Of a DNA stretch of 64,000 nucleotides, positions 41,701 to 49,606 are shown one piece after another. Origin of the DNA: Mycobacterium intracellulare ATCC 13950 (GTDB lineage: Bacteria; Actinomycetota; Actinomycetes; Mycobacteriales; Mycobacteriaceae); assembly GCF_000277125.1 (NCBI RefSeq), contig NC_016946.1, positions 1,488,001 to 1,552,000 on the forward strand, written 5' to 3'. Both the position numbers and the translations under genes were made by a program. Each line of letters begins with the position of its first letter. The first letter of the stretch is position 1. The notes beneath the pieces are model-generated. The model ran no database searches and was not told the origin of the DNA. It saw only the letters and a list, made by a program, of their open reading frames with translations.

Positions 41701-42250
41701 CCTCTTCGGCATTGCGGGGGAACAGGATCGGCATCGATAGGGCCGCCAGGGATCGCTCACTGGCGACCGGGAGGCTCGAGGACTTCGCGCCGGGGTCGTC
41801 ACCGACCAGGGCGAGCGCACCGCCTGCGGGGTTTGCCCCATACATCGCTCCGTGGCGCAGGGCGTCGCTGGCGCGGTCTAGCCCAGGGCCCTTGCCGTAC
41901 CAGACACCGATCACCCCGTCGTAGCTGCGGCTACCACGGGGCAGGTCATTCTGGCTACCCCACACCGACGTGGCGGCGAGTTCTTCGTTGACTCCCGGCA
42001 CAAGGTAGACATGATGCTCGGATTCGAGGTTGGGCAGGCTGGCTAACAGCTGGTCCAGTCCGCCAAGCGGACTGCCCTGATACCCCGAGACGAAGGTGGC
42101 GACGTGGTGGCCATTGCGGGCGTCCCGTTCGTGCTGTTCGACCATCAATCGAGCGATTGCTTGCACTCCAGTCAGCAGGACTGGCCCGGAGGATGGCCGG
42201 TACCGCGCGTTGAGGTCGGGGTCGGGCCCGGCTGTACAAAGATCAGTCAA
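38786..42250 (-). CDS. Fused indolepyruvate ferredoxin oxidoreductase (IorA-IorB type)
   Basis: 1154 residues combining all parts of a 2-oxoacid oxidoreductase in one chain. The N-terminal pyrimidine-binding domain carries YQGSPLGGLDQLL; the TPP domain is at about 440-600 (FCSGCPHN, GGGIGCHTL, NIGDGTYFHSGQ). A Cys-rich cluster region follows at about 655-715 (CEGCGDCGVKSNC ... CNTDYSCLDGNCPSF) for [4Fe-4S] centres. The C-terminal gamma-type domain begins at FLAGIGGTGIVTVNQVL. Family knowledge: such enzymes oxidatively decarboxylate aryl pyruvates to aryl-acetyl-CoA, reducing ferredoxin. The divergent Lrp/AsnC regulator next door probably senses an amino acid and controls it. No branched-chain or aryl transaminase is nearby. 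Confidence 0.92.
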   Translation of the reverse strand: MTDLCTAGPDPDLNARYRPSSGPVLLTGVQAIARLMVEQHERDARNGHHVATFVSGYQGSPLGGLDQLLASLPNLESEHHVYLVPGVNEELAATSVWGSQNDLPRGSRSYDGVIGVWYGKGPGLDRASDALRHGAMYGANPAGGALALVGDDPGAKSSSLPVASERSLAALSMPILFPRNAEEVIRFGMYGIALSRASGCWAAMKIVADVADGLWTLDRDFSDFDITVPTIEWDGRPWTYRQRICAAPPDSLLAEADLYGPRWAMVRAFNAANDLDRIEVDPAQAWLGIVAVGTAYDTVREALVDLGLTDPALTRSGIRILRIGMPYPLDPQIVSRLADGVERILVVEDKSAFVETQVKDILYGRRAAPEILGKKASNGSTLIPPDGELTTARLLVPLRAVLKERVALAPAPPPALDLTVLPSTRTAYFCSGCPHNRSTAVPDGSLAGGGIGCHTLVTMSSRTDSAVTALTQMGGEGAQWIGQAMFTDVRHIFQNIGDGTYFHSGQLAVQACVAAGVNITYKILYNSAVAMTGGQDVAAGLTVPELTHKLIADGVSKVIVCADEPERHKGAVFADGVLLWPRDRLDEAQRLLRDTQGVTALIYDQQCAAEARRKRKRGMLPPRRTRVVINESVCEGCGDCGVKSNCLSVQPVETELGRKTRIDQSTCNTDYSCLDGNCPSFVTVEMPATKGPSTEIERPIPPYAPDPEVAPISGVYNVFLAGIGGTGIVTVNQVLAMAALRTGFYAEGLDQTGLSQKAGPVTSHLRLSTEAVPSSNRISAGAADCILAFDLLTAVDSQNIRYSNPVRTVAVASTSRTPTGDMVYDAAVEHPSDDSLLSRLKVRTRSLVSFDALAAAERLFGNTTTANFLLVGAAYQLGALPVTAAAIEDAISINGVAVQMNQAAFRWGRVAVANPAEFRTATADPADDPTPQVPSHLFTTSTVTGAVRELLERRAADLVAYQDDHTAARLINLTQRAWDQEREITERTDLSEAITRNFFKLIAYKDEYEVARMLTDPVFLASVRSQVPGGENLTFKLHPPILKALGRKKKISMGPRTHVALRLLAKAKRLRGTPLDPFGYTEMRRLERRLITHYEATINDLLRSLTRDSYEWALAVASAPDLIRGYEEVKVRNLGAYLARLDELGIATDALPLT

Positions 42251-42352
42251 GGTGATGCGCCGTTCAGGGGTTAATGAGTCGCGGGTGGCATGTGGTTCGA
42301 AAGTTCCTATCAGGTTGGTCTGGAATGGATTTCAGGTCAACTAATCTTGTTT

Positions 42353-42375
42353 CAACTGAGCAAATAGTTCAGTTG
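42353..42375. promoter_or_regulatory. Inverted repeat CAACTGA-N9-TCAGTTG in the Lrp/oxidoreductase promoter
   Basis: Perfect 7-bp arms in the 157-base divergent region between the oxidoreductase and the Lrp gene, 32 bases before the Lrp ATG. Further TCAACT/CAACTT half-sites flank it (42337 and about 42387), the phased multi-site arrangement expected for Lrp/AsnC octamers. Confidence 0.65.
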
Positions 42376-42407
42376 TACAGGTAAAACAACTTAGTGGGGT
42401 GACTCGA

Positions 42408-42908
42408 ATGTTCAGCATTGATCGGCTCGACGTCGATCTGCTCGAGATGCTCGCGCGCGACGCGCGGGCCGGAGTCCTGGAACTGGCGTCCAGGCTGGGC
42501 ATTTCGCGTAACACCGTGCAATCCCGGCTGAAGCGACTCGAAGAGGGCGGGCTGGTCGCCGGCTACCGCCCCGAACTCGACCTCGCACGGATCGGAATCG
42601 CCACGCAGGCCTTCATCGGACTCGAGGTGCAACAGGGCCGCCTCGGCCCAATCGTGGAAGCTCTCATCGGGATACCTCAGGTGCTGGAGATCCACGCGAC
42701 CACAGGGCGCGAAGATCTTCTGGTCCGCGTCGCTACCGAGACACAGGCCGGACTCCAACAGTTGATCGAGCAGGTGGTCGGTATTCCGGGGGTGGTGCAC
42801 TCGACGACGACGTTGGCGCTGACGACTCCGCTGACCTTTCGGGCCGTGCCGCTGCTCAAGGACATGACGCGCAACGCGGGTTGGGGACGGTCGACGCCGA
42901 AGGATTGA
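42408..42908 (+). CDS. Lrp/AsnC-family regulator
   Basis: 166 residues. An N-terminal winged helix-turn-helix (VDLLEMLARDARAGVLELAS then RLGISRNTVQSRLKRLEEGG) is followed by a C-terminal RAM domain (IPQVLEIHATTGREDLLVRVA) that binds amino-acid ligands. It is divergent from the indolepyruvate ferredoxin oxidoreductase, with an inverted repeat between them. This arrangement is standard for a local Lrp regulator activated by the substrate amino acid or its 2-oxoacid, for example an aromatic one here. Confidence 0.92.
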   Translation: MFSIDRLDVDLLEMLARDARAGVLELASRLGISRNTVQSRLKRLEEGGLVAGYRPELDLARIGIATQAFIGLEVQQGRLGPIVEALIGIPQVLEIHATTGREDLLVRVATETQAGLQQLIEQVVGIPGVVHSTTTLALTTPLTFRAVPLLKDMTRNAGWGRSTPKD

Positions 42909-42969
42909 GGGGTCGGCGGTCGGGGCTGGTTCGCTGTCAGCACCGTACCGGCGGGCAAGGGTTACCTAT

Positions 42970-43005
42970 TGAACACATATTATGCAATCTGTACTATCCA
43001 TAGTA
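42970..43005. promoter_or_regulatory. Candidate operators upstream of the Rieske operon
   Basis: Two overlapping signals in the 311-base gap before the dioxygenase. TGAACA-N14-TGTACT at 42970-42995 resembles, at equal spacing, TGAACA-N14-TGTTCA at 61622-61647; the two share TGAACACATA and a following TA. TACTATCCATAGTA at 42992-43005 is a perfect 6+2+6 palindrome. The IclR regulator encoded at the end of this operon is the natural candidate for one of them. Confidence 0.5.
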
Positions 43006-43219
43006 GACGTTTCGTCATCTGAGCTGACTTATTCGTACCCGCGGGGCCAACGAACGGAGAGTTGCGACCAGGCATGGGTATCGATCCCGTCGTTGTGGGA
43101 CAGGCGTTGTCCAACGTAGCCCCCGATCATAGGACCCAACTCATTTGCAGCTCATGTCTTCCTGCAGAGAGCGGTCCTGCCACCAAGGGGGCGTTGCCCC
43201 GTTGCAGAAGGAAGGTGTC

Positions 43220-44623
43220 ATGACCGACCAGTCCGTGGTCCTCGATGAGGTTCGCCGAGGCATGATCCCGGCCCACATCTATAACGACCGGGAGATCTAT
43301 GAGTTGGAGAAGCAGCACATCTTCGCCCGGGCGTGGATTTTCGTCGGCCACGAATCGGAGATCGCACAGCCAGGAGACTATGTCGTGCGGCGGATTCTCG
43401 AGGACTCGTTCATCATCACCCGCGACGAAAACGGCAATGTCTGTGCGCATTTCAACATGTGTCTGCACCGCGGCATGCAGGTATGCCGGGCGGAGATGGG
43501 CAACGCCTCGCACTTCCGTTGTCCGTATCACGGATGGTCCTACCGCAATGACGGCAGGATCGTGGGATTACCCTTCCATCAGGATGCTTACGGCGGCGAG
43601 GAAGGATTTGCCCGCAAGGGACAACGGCTTCTGCCGGCTCCCAACGTTGCCGTCTACAACGGCATGATCTTTCTCAGCCTGAACGCCCAGGCGCCGCCAC
43701 TGGAAGATTACCTGGGGGACTTCCGGTTCTACCTCGACTTCTACACGCGGCAGAGCTCGCGTGGCATTGAGCTGCACGGACCACAACGCTGGCGGATCAA
43801 GGCCAACTGGAAGATCGGCGCCGAGAACTTCGCCGGCGATATGTACCACACGCCCCAAACGCACACCTCGGTGGTCGAGATCGGGCTCTTTCGTGAGCCC
43901 AACGCGCAGAAGCGCAAAGAGGGCGCGCTGTACTGGGCCGGCAATGGCGGCGGAACCACCTACAAACTGCCTGACGGATCGTTGGTGGACCGGCTTCGGT
44001 ACGTCGGCTATCCCGACCAGATGATCGAGCGGATGAAGCAGAGTTGGTCGCCGGAACAGATCGCCCTTATCGGTACCGACGGCTTCATGTTCAGTGCCGC
44101 AACGCTGTATCCCAACCTGTCATTCGTGCACAACTGGCCGAAGGTCGCCGACAGCGACGATGTGCTTCCGTTCATCACGCTGCGGCAGTGGCAGCCGATC
44201 AGCGAGGACGAGACCGAGGTGCTGTCATGGTTCGCCGTGGACGCCGACGCCCCGGAAGAGTTCAAGGCGCTGTCCTACAAGGCCTATCTCATGTGCTTCG
44301 GTAGTACCGGCATGTTCGAACAGGACGATGTCGAGAACTGGGTGTCGCTGACCAACACCGCGGCCGGCTCGATGGCGCGGCGATTACTGCTCAACAGCCG
44401 GATGGGTCTGCTCGCCGATGACTCGGAGGTAGCGCCTCCACTGCCTGCCGACCGATTCAGCGGACCGGGTATCGCCCGTCAAGGTTACAGCGAGTTCAAT
44501 CAGCGAGAGCTCTTGCGGCGCTGGGCAAATGATCTACAAGCAGGTTCTGCTGAGACGGCACGCCCGGAACCATCCGACGGTGTGACGGTCAATGGCGGCC
44601 CCGGGACGGTGACGCGAGTATGA
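43220..44623 (+). CDS. Rieske ring-hydroxylating dioxygenase, large subunit (NidA/PhtAa-like)
   Basis: 467 residues from the ATG after GAAGGAAGG. The Rieske [2Fe-2S] ligands are Cys81, His83, Cys101 and His104 (MCLHRG ... FRCPYHGW). The mononuclear iron site is Asp207-x2-His210-x4-His215 in AENFAGDMYHTPQTH, Asp207 being the bridge between subunits. The sequence is of the large-subunit type found in actinobacterial polycyclic-aromatic and phthalate dioxygenases. It inserts both atoms of O2 to make a cis-dihydrodiol. It overlaps the small-subunit gene by four bases. The substrate is inferred to be an aromatic acid or phthalate-like compound from the downstream decarboxylase. Confidence 0.93.
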   Translation: MTDQSVVLDEVRRGMIPAHIYNDREIYELEKQHIFARAWIFVGHESEIAQPGDYVVRRILEDSFIITRDENGNVCAHFNMCLHRGMQVCRAEMGNASHFRCPYHGWSYRNDGRIVGLPFHQDAYGGEEGFARKGQRLLPAPNVAVYNGMIFLSLNAQAPPLEDYLGDFRFYLDFYTRQSSRGIELHGPQRWRIKANWKIGAENFAGDMYHTPQTHTSVVEIGLFREPNAQKRKEGALYWAGNGGGTTYKLPDGSLVDRLRYVGYPDQMIERMKQSWSPEQIALIGTDGFMFSAATLYPNLSFVHNWPKVADSDDVLPFITLRQWQPISEDETEVLSWFAVDADAPEEFKALSYKAYLMCFGSTGMFEQDDVENWVSLTNTAAGSMARRLLLNSRMGLLADDSEVAPPLPADRFSGPGIARQGYSEFNQRELLRRWANDLQAGSAETARPEPSDGVTVNGGPGTVTRV

Positions 44624-45207
44624 GCACCGCCCCCGACACCCATTCCAGCCGGTCCCGACTCGGAGGGTCGGCATCGCGCGTCACCCGGACAGGCAAGACA
44701 CTGCGATTCGACGATGAGCGGCACCTGGTCGCCCACCAGTGGCTGGTGGACGAGTCCTATCTGCTGGACGCACAAGCGTATTCGCAGTGGCTCGAGGTTC
44801 TCTCTGAGGACATCCACTATCTGATGCCGGTCAGGGTCACGACGGCACTGGCCGCCGGCTACGACACTTCGCCTGGCATGGCACATTTCGATGAAGACAA
44901 GTACTCGTTGTCTCGCCGGGTAGCCCGCTTCCTCACCGAACACGCCTGGACCGAGGATCCGCCGTCCCGGCTGCGCCACCACCTGTCGAACGTGCGGACC
45001 TTCGCTACCGACGACCCGGACCACCTGATCGTCGAGTCCGCCACCCTCCTGTTCCGGAGTAGAGGCGACGTGCGGGAAGGTGCCTTTCTATCCGCGGGCC
45101 GGGAGGACCTGCTGCGGCTCGAGGGCGAGCAGTGGCGGCTGGCCCGTCGCATCATCTCGGTCGACGAATCCGTCATCCGGATGCAGAATCTGGCGGTGTT
45201 TCTGTGA
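44620..45207 (+). CDS. Ring-hydroxylating dioxygenase, small subunit
   Basis: 195 residues with the NTF2-type cone fold of dioxygenase beta subunits: VAHQWLVDESYLLDAQAYSQWLEV, DIHYLMPVRVT, SRLRHHLSNVRTFATD and the C-terminal WRLARRIISVDESV. It completes an alpha3beta3 oxygenase with the preceding gene. The N-terminal 25 residues are Ser/Arg-rich and probably disordered. It overlaps both neighbours (ATGA and GTGA), so subunit amounts are translationally balanced. Confidence 0.92.
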   Translation: MSTAPDTHSSRSRLGGSASRVTRTGKTLRFDDERHLVAHQWLVDESYLLDAQAYSQWLEVLSEDIHYLMPVRVTTALAAGYDTSPGMAHFDEDKYSLSRRVARFLTEHAWTEDPPSRLRHHLSNVRTFATDDPDHLIVESATLLFRSRGDVREGAFLSAGREDLLRLEGEQWRLARRIISVDESVIRMQNLAVFL

Positions 45208-45515
45208 CGCCCCCCGAGCGTGAGCAGACTGGCTCGCCGGGCGCGGCACGCAGTGAGCTGCTCAAACATGTTGTCGGCGAACCGATCACAATCGGTAACG
45301 AGTTCAGTGAGGTGCGCCTCACCCGGGTCGATACCCGCAACGGCTCGCGGCTGCTGATCGAATCGCAGAAGTCCGGGCAGTGGGTGGCGCTGTGTCCTCT
45401 CGAAGTCGAGGCCCTGACGTGGCAGTCGACCGCGACATTCTCGGCAATGATCGGACACCCCTTCGGATCCCTGGTCGACGAGCGGTCGGGTCAGTCCGCT
45501 CCGGAGTCGTGGTGA
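45204..45515 (+). CDS. Small conserved-looking protein of the dioxygenase operon (unknown)
   Basis: 103 residues from a GTG overlapping the small-subunit stop; its own stop overlaps the next GTG. The core reads EPITIGNEFSEVRLTRVDTR, then GSRLLIESQKSGQWVALCPL, then VEALTWQSTATFSAMIG, an all-beta-looking small domain. Similar short frames sit between the oxygenase and dehydrogenase genes in some actinobacterial aromatic operons, sometimes labelled dihydrodiol dehydrogenase although they lack an SDR fold. Tight coupling on both sides supports a real, operon-linked protein, perhaps an assembly or substrate-binding factor. Confidence 0.75.
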   Translation: MTPPEREQTGSPGAARSELLKHVVGEPITIGNEFSEVRLTRVDTRNGSRLLIESQKSGQWVALCPLEVEALTWQSTATFSAMIGHPFGSLVDERSGQSAPESW

Positions 45516-46318
45516 CCGGCTGGCTCACCGGTCGGCGGGCTCTTGTCGTGGGCGCCGGTTCGGGGATCGGCAGGGCGGTGGTCGACGCCTTCCTGGATGA
45601 GGGTGCGCGCGTGGCTGTTCTGGAACGCGATGAGGAGAAGTGCTCGGCGCTGAGCGCCCAGCATCCCGACGTCCCCGTGGTGTGTGGCGATGCGAGCTTG
45701 CGCGCCGCCAATGACGCGGCCGTCGACGCCGCTGTCGAGGCGTTCGGCGGTCTGGACGTGCTGGTCAACTGCGTTGGGGTGTTCGACTTTTACCGCAGCA
45801 TTGAAGAAATCGACGTGGACGTGCTCGACGAGGCATTCGACGAGATCTTTCGCGTCAACGTCAGAAGCTACCTGCATTCGGTCAAGGCGGCGCTTCCCGC
45901 GCTGCGTGAATCCGAGCGGCCCGCCATCGTGCTGACCGAGTCCACGTCCGGGTACTACGCGGGGCGAGGTGGGGTGCTCTACGTGGCTTCCAAATTCGCC
46001 GTCCGCGGATTGGTCACCGCGCTATCTCATGACCTGGCGCCGCAGATCAGGGTCAACGGTGTTGCCCCCGGCGCCACCCTGGGTACCGACCTTCGCGGCC
46101 TGGCCGTTCTGGGCATGGCGGACCGCAGCATCTCGAAAGTGCCCGGTCGTGCCGAAGAGATGTCGGCGCGCGTTCCCCTGCAGGTCGCCTTGTCCGCTGA
46201 GGACCACGCGTGGAGTTACGTTTTCCTGGCATCGCATCGCGCCCGTGGCATCACCGGCGACGTGATCCACCCCGACGGAGGCATGAGCGTTGCCGCGGCC
46301 CCGAGGAAGCGCAGTTGA
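45512..46318 (+). CDS. cis-Dihydrodiol dehydrogenase (SDR, BphB/NidB2-like)
   Basis: 268 residues from a GTG overlapping the previous gene. VTGWLTGRRALVVGAGSGIG carries the NAD loop; NCVG replaces the usual NNAG; the active site is Ser in TESTSGYYAG and Tyr-x3-Lys in LYVASK. The N-terminus and the GYYAGRGGVLY stretch fit the cis-2,3-dihydrobiphenyl-diol dehydrogenase branch, which oxidises the dihydrodiol made by the Rieske enzyme to a catechol with NAD+. Its place right after the oxygenase subunits supports this. Confidence 0.9.
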   Translation: MTGWLTGRRALVVGAGSGIGRAVVDAFLDEGARVAVLERDEEKCSALSAQHPDVPVVCGDASLRAANDAAVDAAVEAFGGLDVLVNCVGVFDFYRSIEEIDVDVLDEAFDEIFRVNVRSYLHSVKAALPALRESERPAIVLTESTSGYYAGRGGVLYVASKFAVRGLVTALSHDLAPQIRVNGVAPGATLGTDLRGLAVLGMADRSISKVPGRAEEMSARVPLQVALSAEDHAWSYVFLASHRARGITGDVIHPDGGMSVAAAPRKRS

Positions 46319-46355
46319 GCACTCGCACCGCACGATCGGAAGAGAGGGGACAACT

Positions 46356-46553
46356 ATGCCCAGACTCCACGCTGACTACCAGTCGTGCCAGGGTTATGGC
46401 AACTGCGTAACCGGCGCTGCCGACACCTTCGATGTCGACGACGACGGCGTGGTGGTGCTGTTGCGCGACACCTTCGCAGAGCCTGAGCGCTCACGAATCG
46501 AGGACGCGGTTGGCAGTTGCCCCGTGAACGCCCTGAGCATCGAGGCCGACTGA
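46356..46553 (+). CDS. Ferredoxin of the dioxygenase system ([3Fe-4S] type)
   Basis: 65 residues. Cluster ligands are in SCQGYGNC and CPVNAL. The spacing Cys-x5-Cys...Cys-Pro lacks the second Cys of the classical CxxCxxC motif, so a [3Fe-4S] cluster is likely, as in the ferredoxins of actinobacterial P450s and of the PhtAc/NidA3-type dioxygenases. A strong AGAGAGGGGA site precedes the ATG. It overlaps the reductase gene by one base (TGATG), so the two form the electron-transfer chain from NADH to the oxygenase. Confidence 0.92.
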   Translation: MPRLHADYQSCQGYGNCVTGAADTFDVDDDGVVVLLRDTFAEPERSRIEDAVGSCPVNALSIEAD

Positions 46554-47797
46554 TGTCCGGGCAGACCGTCGTCATCGTGGGGTCGTCCGTCGGCGGAGTG
46601 CGCACCGCGAAGGCGCTACGATCCCAGGGCTTCGGCGGCCGAATCGTGTTGATCGGCCGCGAGAGCAATCTGCCCTACGACAAGCCGCCCCTCTCTAAGC
46701 AGTTCCTCGCAGGCTCGTGGGATCAGAGCCGGCTGACGATGCTCACCGCGGAGCAAGCCGACGAGGCCGGTATCGAACTGCGCCTCGGCAACGCAGCTGA
46801 GCAACTTGATCTTGCTGATCGAGCGGTGGTCCTCGCCGACGGCGCGCGCGTCCCATTCGACATCCTGGTCGTCGCCACCGGCGCTGATGCGCGACCGGCC
46901 CCGTGGCCGGTGGCCTCCGGCGTTTATCTCGTGCGGACGCTCGACGACAGCCGTGGACTGGCTCGCGCGCTGGCGGCCGCCGGACCGGTGGTAGTCGTGG
47001 GCGGCGGGTTCATCGGCGCCGAGGTGGCCTCGACTGCGCACGCCGCGGGGCGGAACGTGACCATCGTCGATCCGCTCACCGCGCCGATCGGCCGGATCGT
47101 CGGGGCTGAACTCGGCGCCATCCTCACCAGCGTGCACGCGAGGCACGGGGTGCAGACGCGATTCGGCGCCGGTGTCGAGTCGGTCGATGGTCGCGAGGGC
47201 GATCTTCGCGTCACCCTAACGAGCAACGAGACGCTGCGCGCGGCCATCGTGGTCGTCGGTATTGGCGCCATCCCCAACGACGCCTGGCTATCCTCCTCCG
47301 GACTGCTGATCGACGATGGCGTGGTGTGCGACGAATTCTGCCGCGCGGTAGGGCATCCGGGCGTCTTCGCGGTCGGTGACGTGGTGCGCTGGCGTCATCC
47401 TGGGCATAAGGAAGATGTACGCGTCGAGCACTGGACCAACGCCGCCGAGCAGGCCGCCTGTGTGGCCCACAACATCACCCACCCCGACGAACTGCGTTCC
47501 TACGCTCCGACCGAATACGTGTGGAGTGACCAGTACGACTGGAAGATACAAATCGCCGGGCGGCCGCACCGAGCGACGCTCGATCGGATCGTTGGCGACC
47601 TGGACGTCGACCCGCCGCAGAGTGCAGCAGTATTCGGCGATCAGGACGGGATGCTGACTGCGGCTGTCACCGTCAACTGGCCGAAGGCCTTGATGCTGTG
47701 CCGCAGAATGATTGGCGCGGGAACGACCGTCGCCGACTGCCTGGCGGAAGTGGAACGCTTACCGCAGCTCAACGTAGGCCAATCGGCCGGAGGGTGA
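46553..47797 (+). CDS. Ferredoxin reductase (FAD, pyridine-nucleotide disulfide oxidoreductase fold)
   Basis: 414 residues. The FAD loop is VVIVGSSVGGVRTA at the N-terminus, the NADH loop VVVVGGGFIGAEVAS at about 140-155, and the second FAD motif GVFAVGDVVRWRH at about 265; the C-terminal dimerisation domain follows. It is the reductase of the Rieske system, as in biphenyl, toluene and phthalate dioxygenases of actinobacteria. It is coupled to the ferredoxin gene and followed seven bases later by the IclR regulator. Confidence 0.93.
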   Translation: MSGQTVVIVGSSVGGVRTAKALRSQGFGGRIVLIGRESNLPYDKPPLSKQFLAGSWDQSRLTMLTAEQADEAGIELRLGNAAEQLDLADRAVVLADGARVPFDILVVATGADARPAPWPVASGVYLVRTLDDSRGLARALAAAGPVVVVGGGFIGAEVASTAHAAGRNVTIVDPLTAPIGRIVGAELGAILTSVHARHGVQTRFGAGVESVDGREGDLRVTLTSNETLRAAIVVVGIGAIPNDAWLSSSGLLIDDGVVCDEFCRAVGHPGVFAVGDVVRWRHPGHKEDVRVEHWTNAAEQAACVAHNITHPDELRSYAPTEYVWSDQYDWKIQIAGRPHRATLDRIVGDLDVDPPQSAAVFGDQDGMLTAAVTVNWPKALMLCRRMIGAGTTVADCLAEVERLPQLNVGQSAGG

Positions 47798-47804
47798 TCA
47801 CCGG

Positions 47805-48590
47805 ATGACTATGGAAGCAGAACCGATCGTTGCCCGGGCATACGGGCCGACACCCCAGTACCCCGTGGAATCGGTCGACAACGCCTTGCAGATCGTCATG
47901 CTCCTGGCGACCCGGAATGAACTCCGGCTTACCGATGTGAGCGCCTACCTCGGCGTGGCGAGTTCAACGGCGCACCGGCTACTCGCCATGCTGTCCTACC
48001 GCGGACTGATCCGCCAGGATCCGAAAACTAGGGCCTACCGTGTAGGACCGGGTCTGGATCTGCTCGCCTTCAGCGTGCTGCGCCAGCTGGATGTCCGCGA
48101 CCGTGCCCGGCCGGTGTTGGAAAAACTGAACGCCGGTCTAAAGGAAACCGTGCATCTGGGAAGGCTGGAAGGCGCCGAGGTCGACTTCGTCGCCTCCATC
48201 GAGAGTCCGCAGGCGCTGCGGGTGTCTAACCGTCTGGGCGTGGCGATGCCCGCACACTGCACGTCGACCGGCAAGGCGTTGCTTTCCGCTCTTGGGCCCG
48301 GGGAGCTCGACCGGCTCTATCCCCACGCCGATCTGATCCAGATGACGCGGAATTCCATTGCATCGAGGGTGGCGCTCGATGCGGAGCTCGCCGAGGTGCG
48401 CAAGCGCGGGTATGCCATCAGTAATGAAGAGGGCGAGGTGGGCGTGATCTCCATCGCAGTAGCGCTGCGCGGCGGATCGTATGCCCTCAACGCATCGGTG
48501 CCCGTCAGCCGAATGACTAAGCGCTTGCGCAGAACAGTGCTCAGTGAGCTGATTGCTGCTACCGATGAGATCGATGGACTGCTGCCATGA
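47805..48590 (+). CDS. IclR-family regulator
   Basis: 261 residues. A winged helix-turn-helix (LRLTDVSAYLGVASSTAHRLLAMLSYRG) sits at about 40-68, and the C-terminal effector domain shows the family segment GVAMPAHCTSTGKALLSAL at about 144 and SNEEGEVGVISIAV. IclR proteins such as PcaR, PobR and MhpR commonly control aromatic catabolism and bind an aromatic acid or intermediate. It is the seventh gene of the dioxygenase operon and overlaps the decarboxylase by four bases, so it probably controls this operon by feedback. Confidence 0.92.
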   Translation: MTMEAEPIVARAYGPTPQYPVESVDNALQIVMLLATRNELRLTDVSAYLGVASSTAHRLLAMLSYRGLIRQDPKTRAYRVGPGLDLLAFSVLRQLDVRDRARPVLEKLNAGLKETVHLGRLEGAEVDFVASIESPQALRVSNRLGVAMPAHCTSTGKALLSALGPGELDRLYPHADLIQMTRNSIASRVALDAELAEVRKRGYAISNEEGEVGVISIAVALRGGSYALNASVPVSRMTKRLRRTVLSELIAATDEIDGLLP

Positions 48591-49585
48591 ACCGGGCAGA
48601 GCGTCTCGAATTGACCTACGGTGGCGAACTTTATGACAGAACGCGTCGCCTCTACACGGGCGAGGTCGCACCTGAGGGTATACGGATGCGCTACCTGCAC
48701 ACCGCGATCGAAGACCTCTTCTGGCGCCAGGGCAAGTACGGCGAGTTCGACGTGGCCGAGTATTCGATGGGCGCATACCTGTCCACGGTTGACGATCCCG
48801 ATCGGCCTTTCGTCGCCCTCCCGGTCTTCCCGTCTCGGCTTTTCCGCCACTCCAGTGTCTACGTGCGCGACGACGCGAATGTGTCCGAGGCGGCCGACCT
48901 CAACGCCGGCGTCATCGGGACCCCCGAATGGAGCATGACCGCCTCGTTGTGGATGCGCGGCATACTGGGCGAGCACCACGGTGTCGATCTCGCGTCGATC
49001 CGTTGGCGCACAGGTGGTCTCGAGGAGCCGGGTCGTCAGGAGAAGGCGCCGGTGACACCCCCTGCCTATTTCGACGTGTCCCGCATCGACGACGAGGACA
49101 CCCTCAGCGAACAGCTGATCCGCGGTGAACTGGACGGACTGATCACAGCGCGTGCCCCACGGGCGTTCCTGCAAGGCGATCCGCGGATTCGACGGTTGTG
49201 GCCAGACTTCCGTGCCGTGGAGCGCGCCTATTTCGAGGCGACTCAGATTGTTCCGATCATGCATGTGGTGGTCGTCAAACGTTCGGTGTTGACCGCTCAT
49301 CCATGGGTGGCCAACAACCTCGTCGATGCGTTCGAACGGGCCCGCAAACCCGTACAGCGGGAGCTTATCGACACCGCAGTCTGCACGACCAGCCTGATAT
49401 GGGAGTCCTCCTACGCGGAAGCAGAAAAAGACATTCTCGGCGATCCCTTCCGCTGCGGCGTCGCTGAGAACCTCGCCGCCCTACAGGCACTGCTGGCCTA
49501 CGCGCACGAGCAGGGGTTCAGCGAACGCCCGCTGCGACTCGAGGATGTGTTCGTACCGTCGACCGTCAGCGCAGCGCGCGTGTAG
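48587..49585 (+). CDS. Pht5-like (4,5-dihydroxyphthalate decarboxylase family) protein
   Basis: 332 residues of periplasmic-binding-protein-like fold without a signal peptide. Family-like segments: LTYGGELYDRTRRLYTGEVAPEGI at the N-terminus, EFDVAEYSMGAYLS, ALPVFPSRLFRHSSVYV and GVIGTPEWSMTASLWMRGIL. Homologues include Pht5, which decarboxylates 4,5-dihydroxyphthalate to protocatechuate. The gene closes the dioxygenase operon, so the natural reading is decarboxylation of the dihydroxy-diacid made by the upstream enzymes. Other members of the family have no proven activity, so this remains inference. Confidence 0.83.
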   Translation: MNRAERLELTYGGELYDRTRRLYTGEVAPEGIRMRYLHTAIEDLFWRQGKYGEFDVAEYSMGAYLSTVDDPDRPFVALPVFPSRLFRHSSVYVRDDANVSEAADLNAGVIGTPEWSMTASLWMRGILGEHHGVDLASIRWRTGGLEEPGRQEKAPVTPPAYFDVSRIDDEDTLSEQLIRGELDGLITARAPRAFLQGDPRIRRLWPDFRAVERAYFEATQIVPIMHVVVVKRSVLTAHPWVANNLVDAFERARKPVQRELIDTAVCTTSLIWESSYAEAEKDILGDPFRCGVAENLAALQALLAYAHEQGFSERPLRLEDVFVPSTVSAARV

Positions 49586-49606
49586 CCCCAACAAACCCGC
49601 TGTGAC

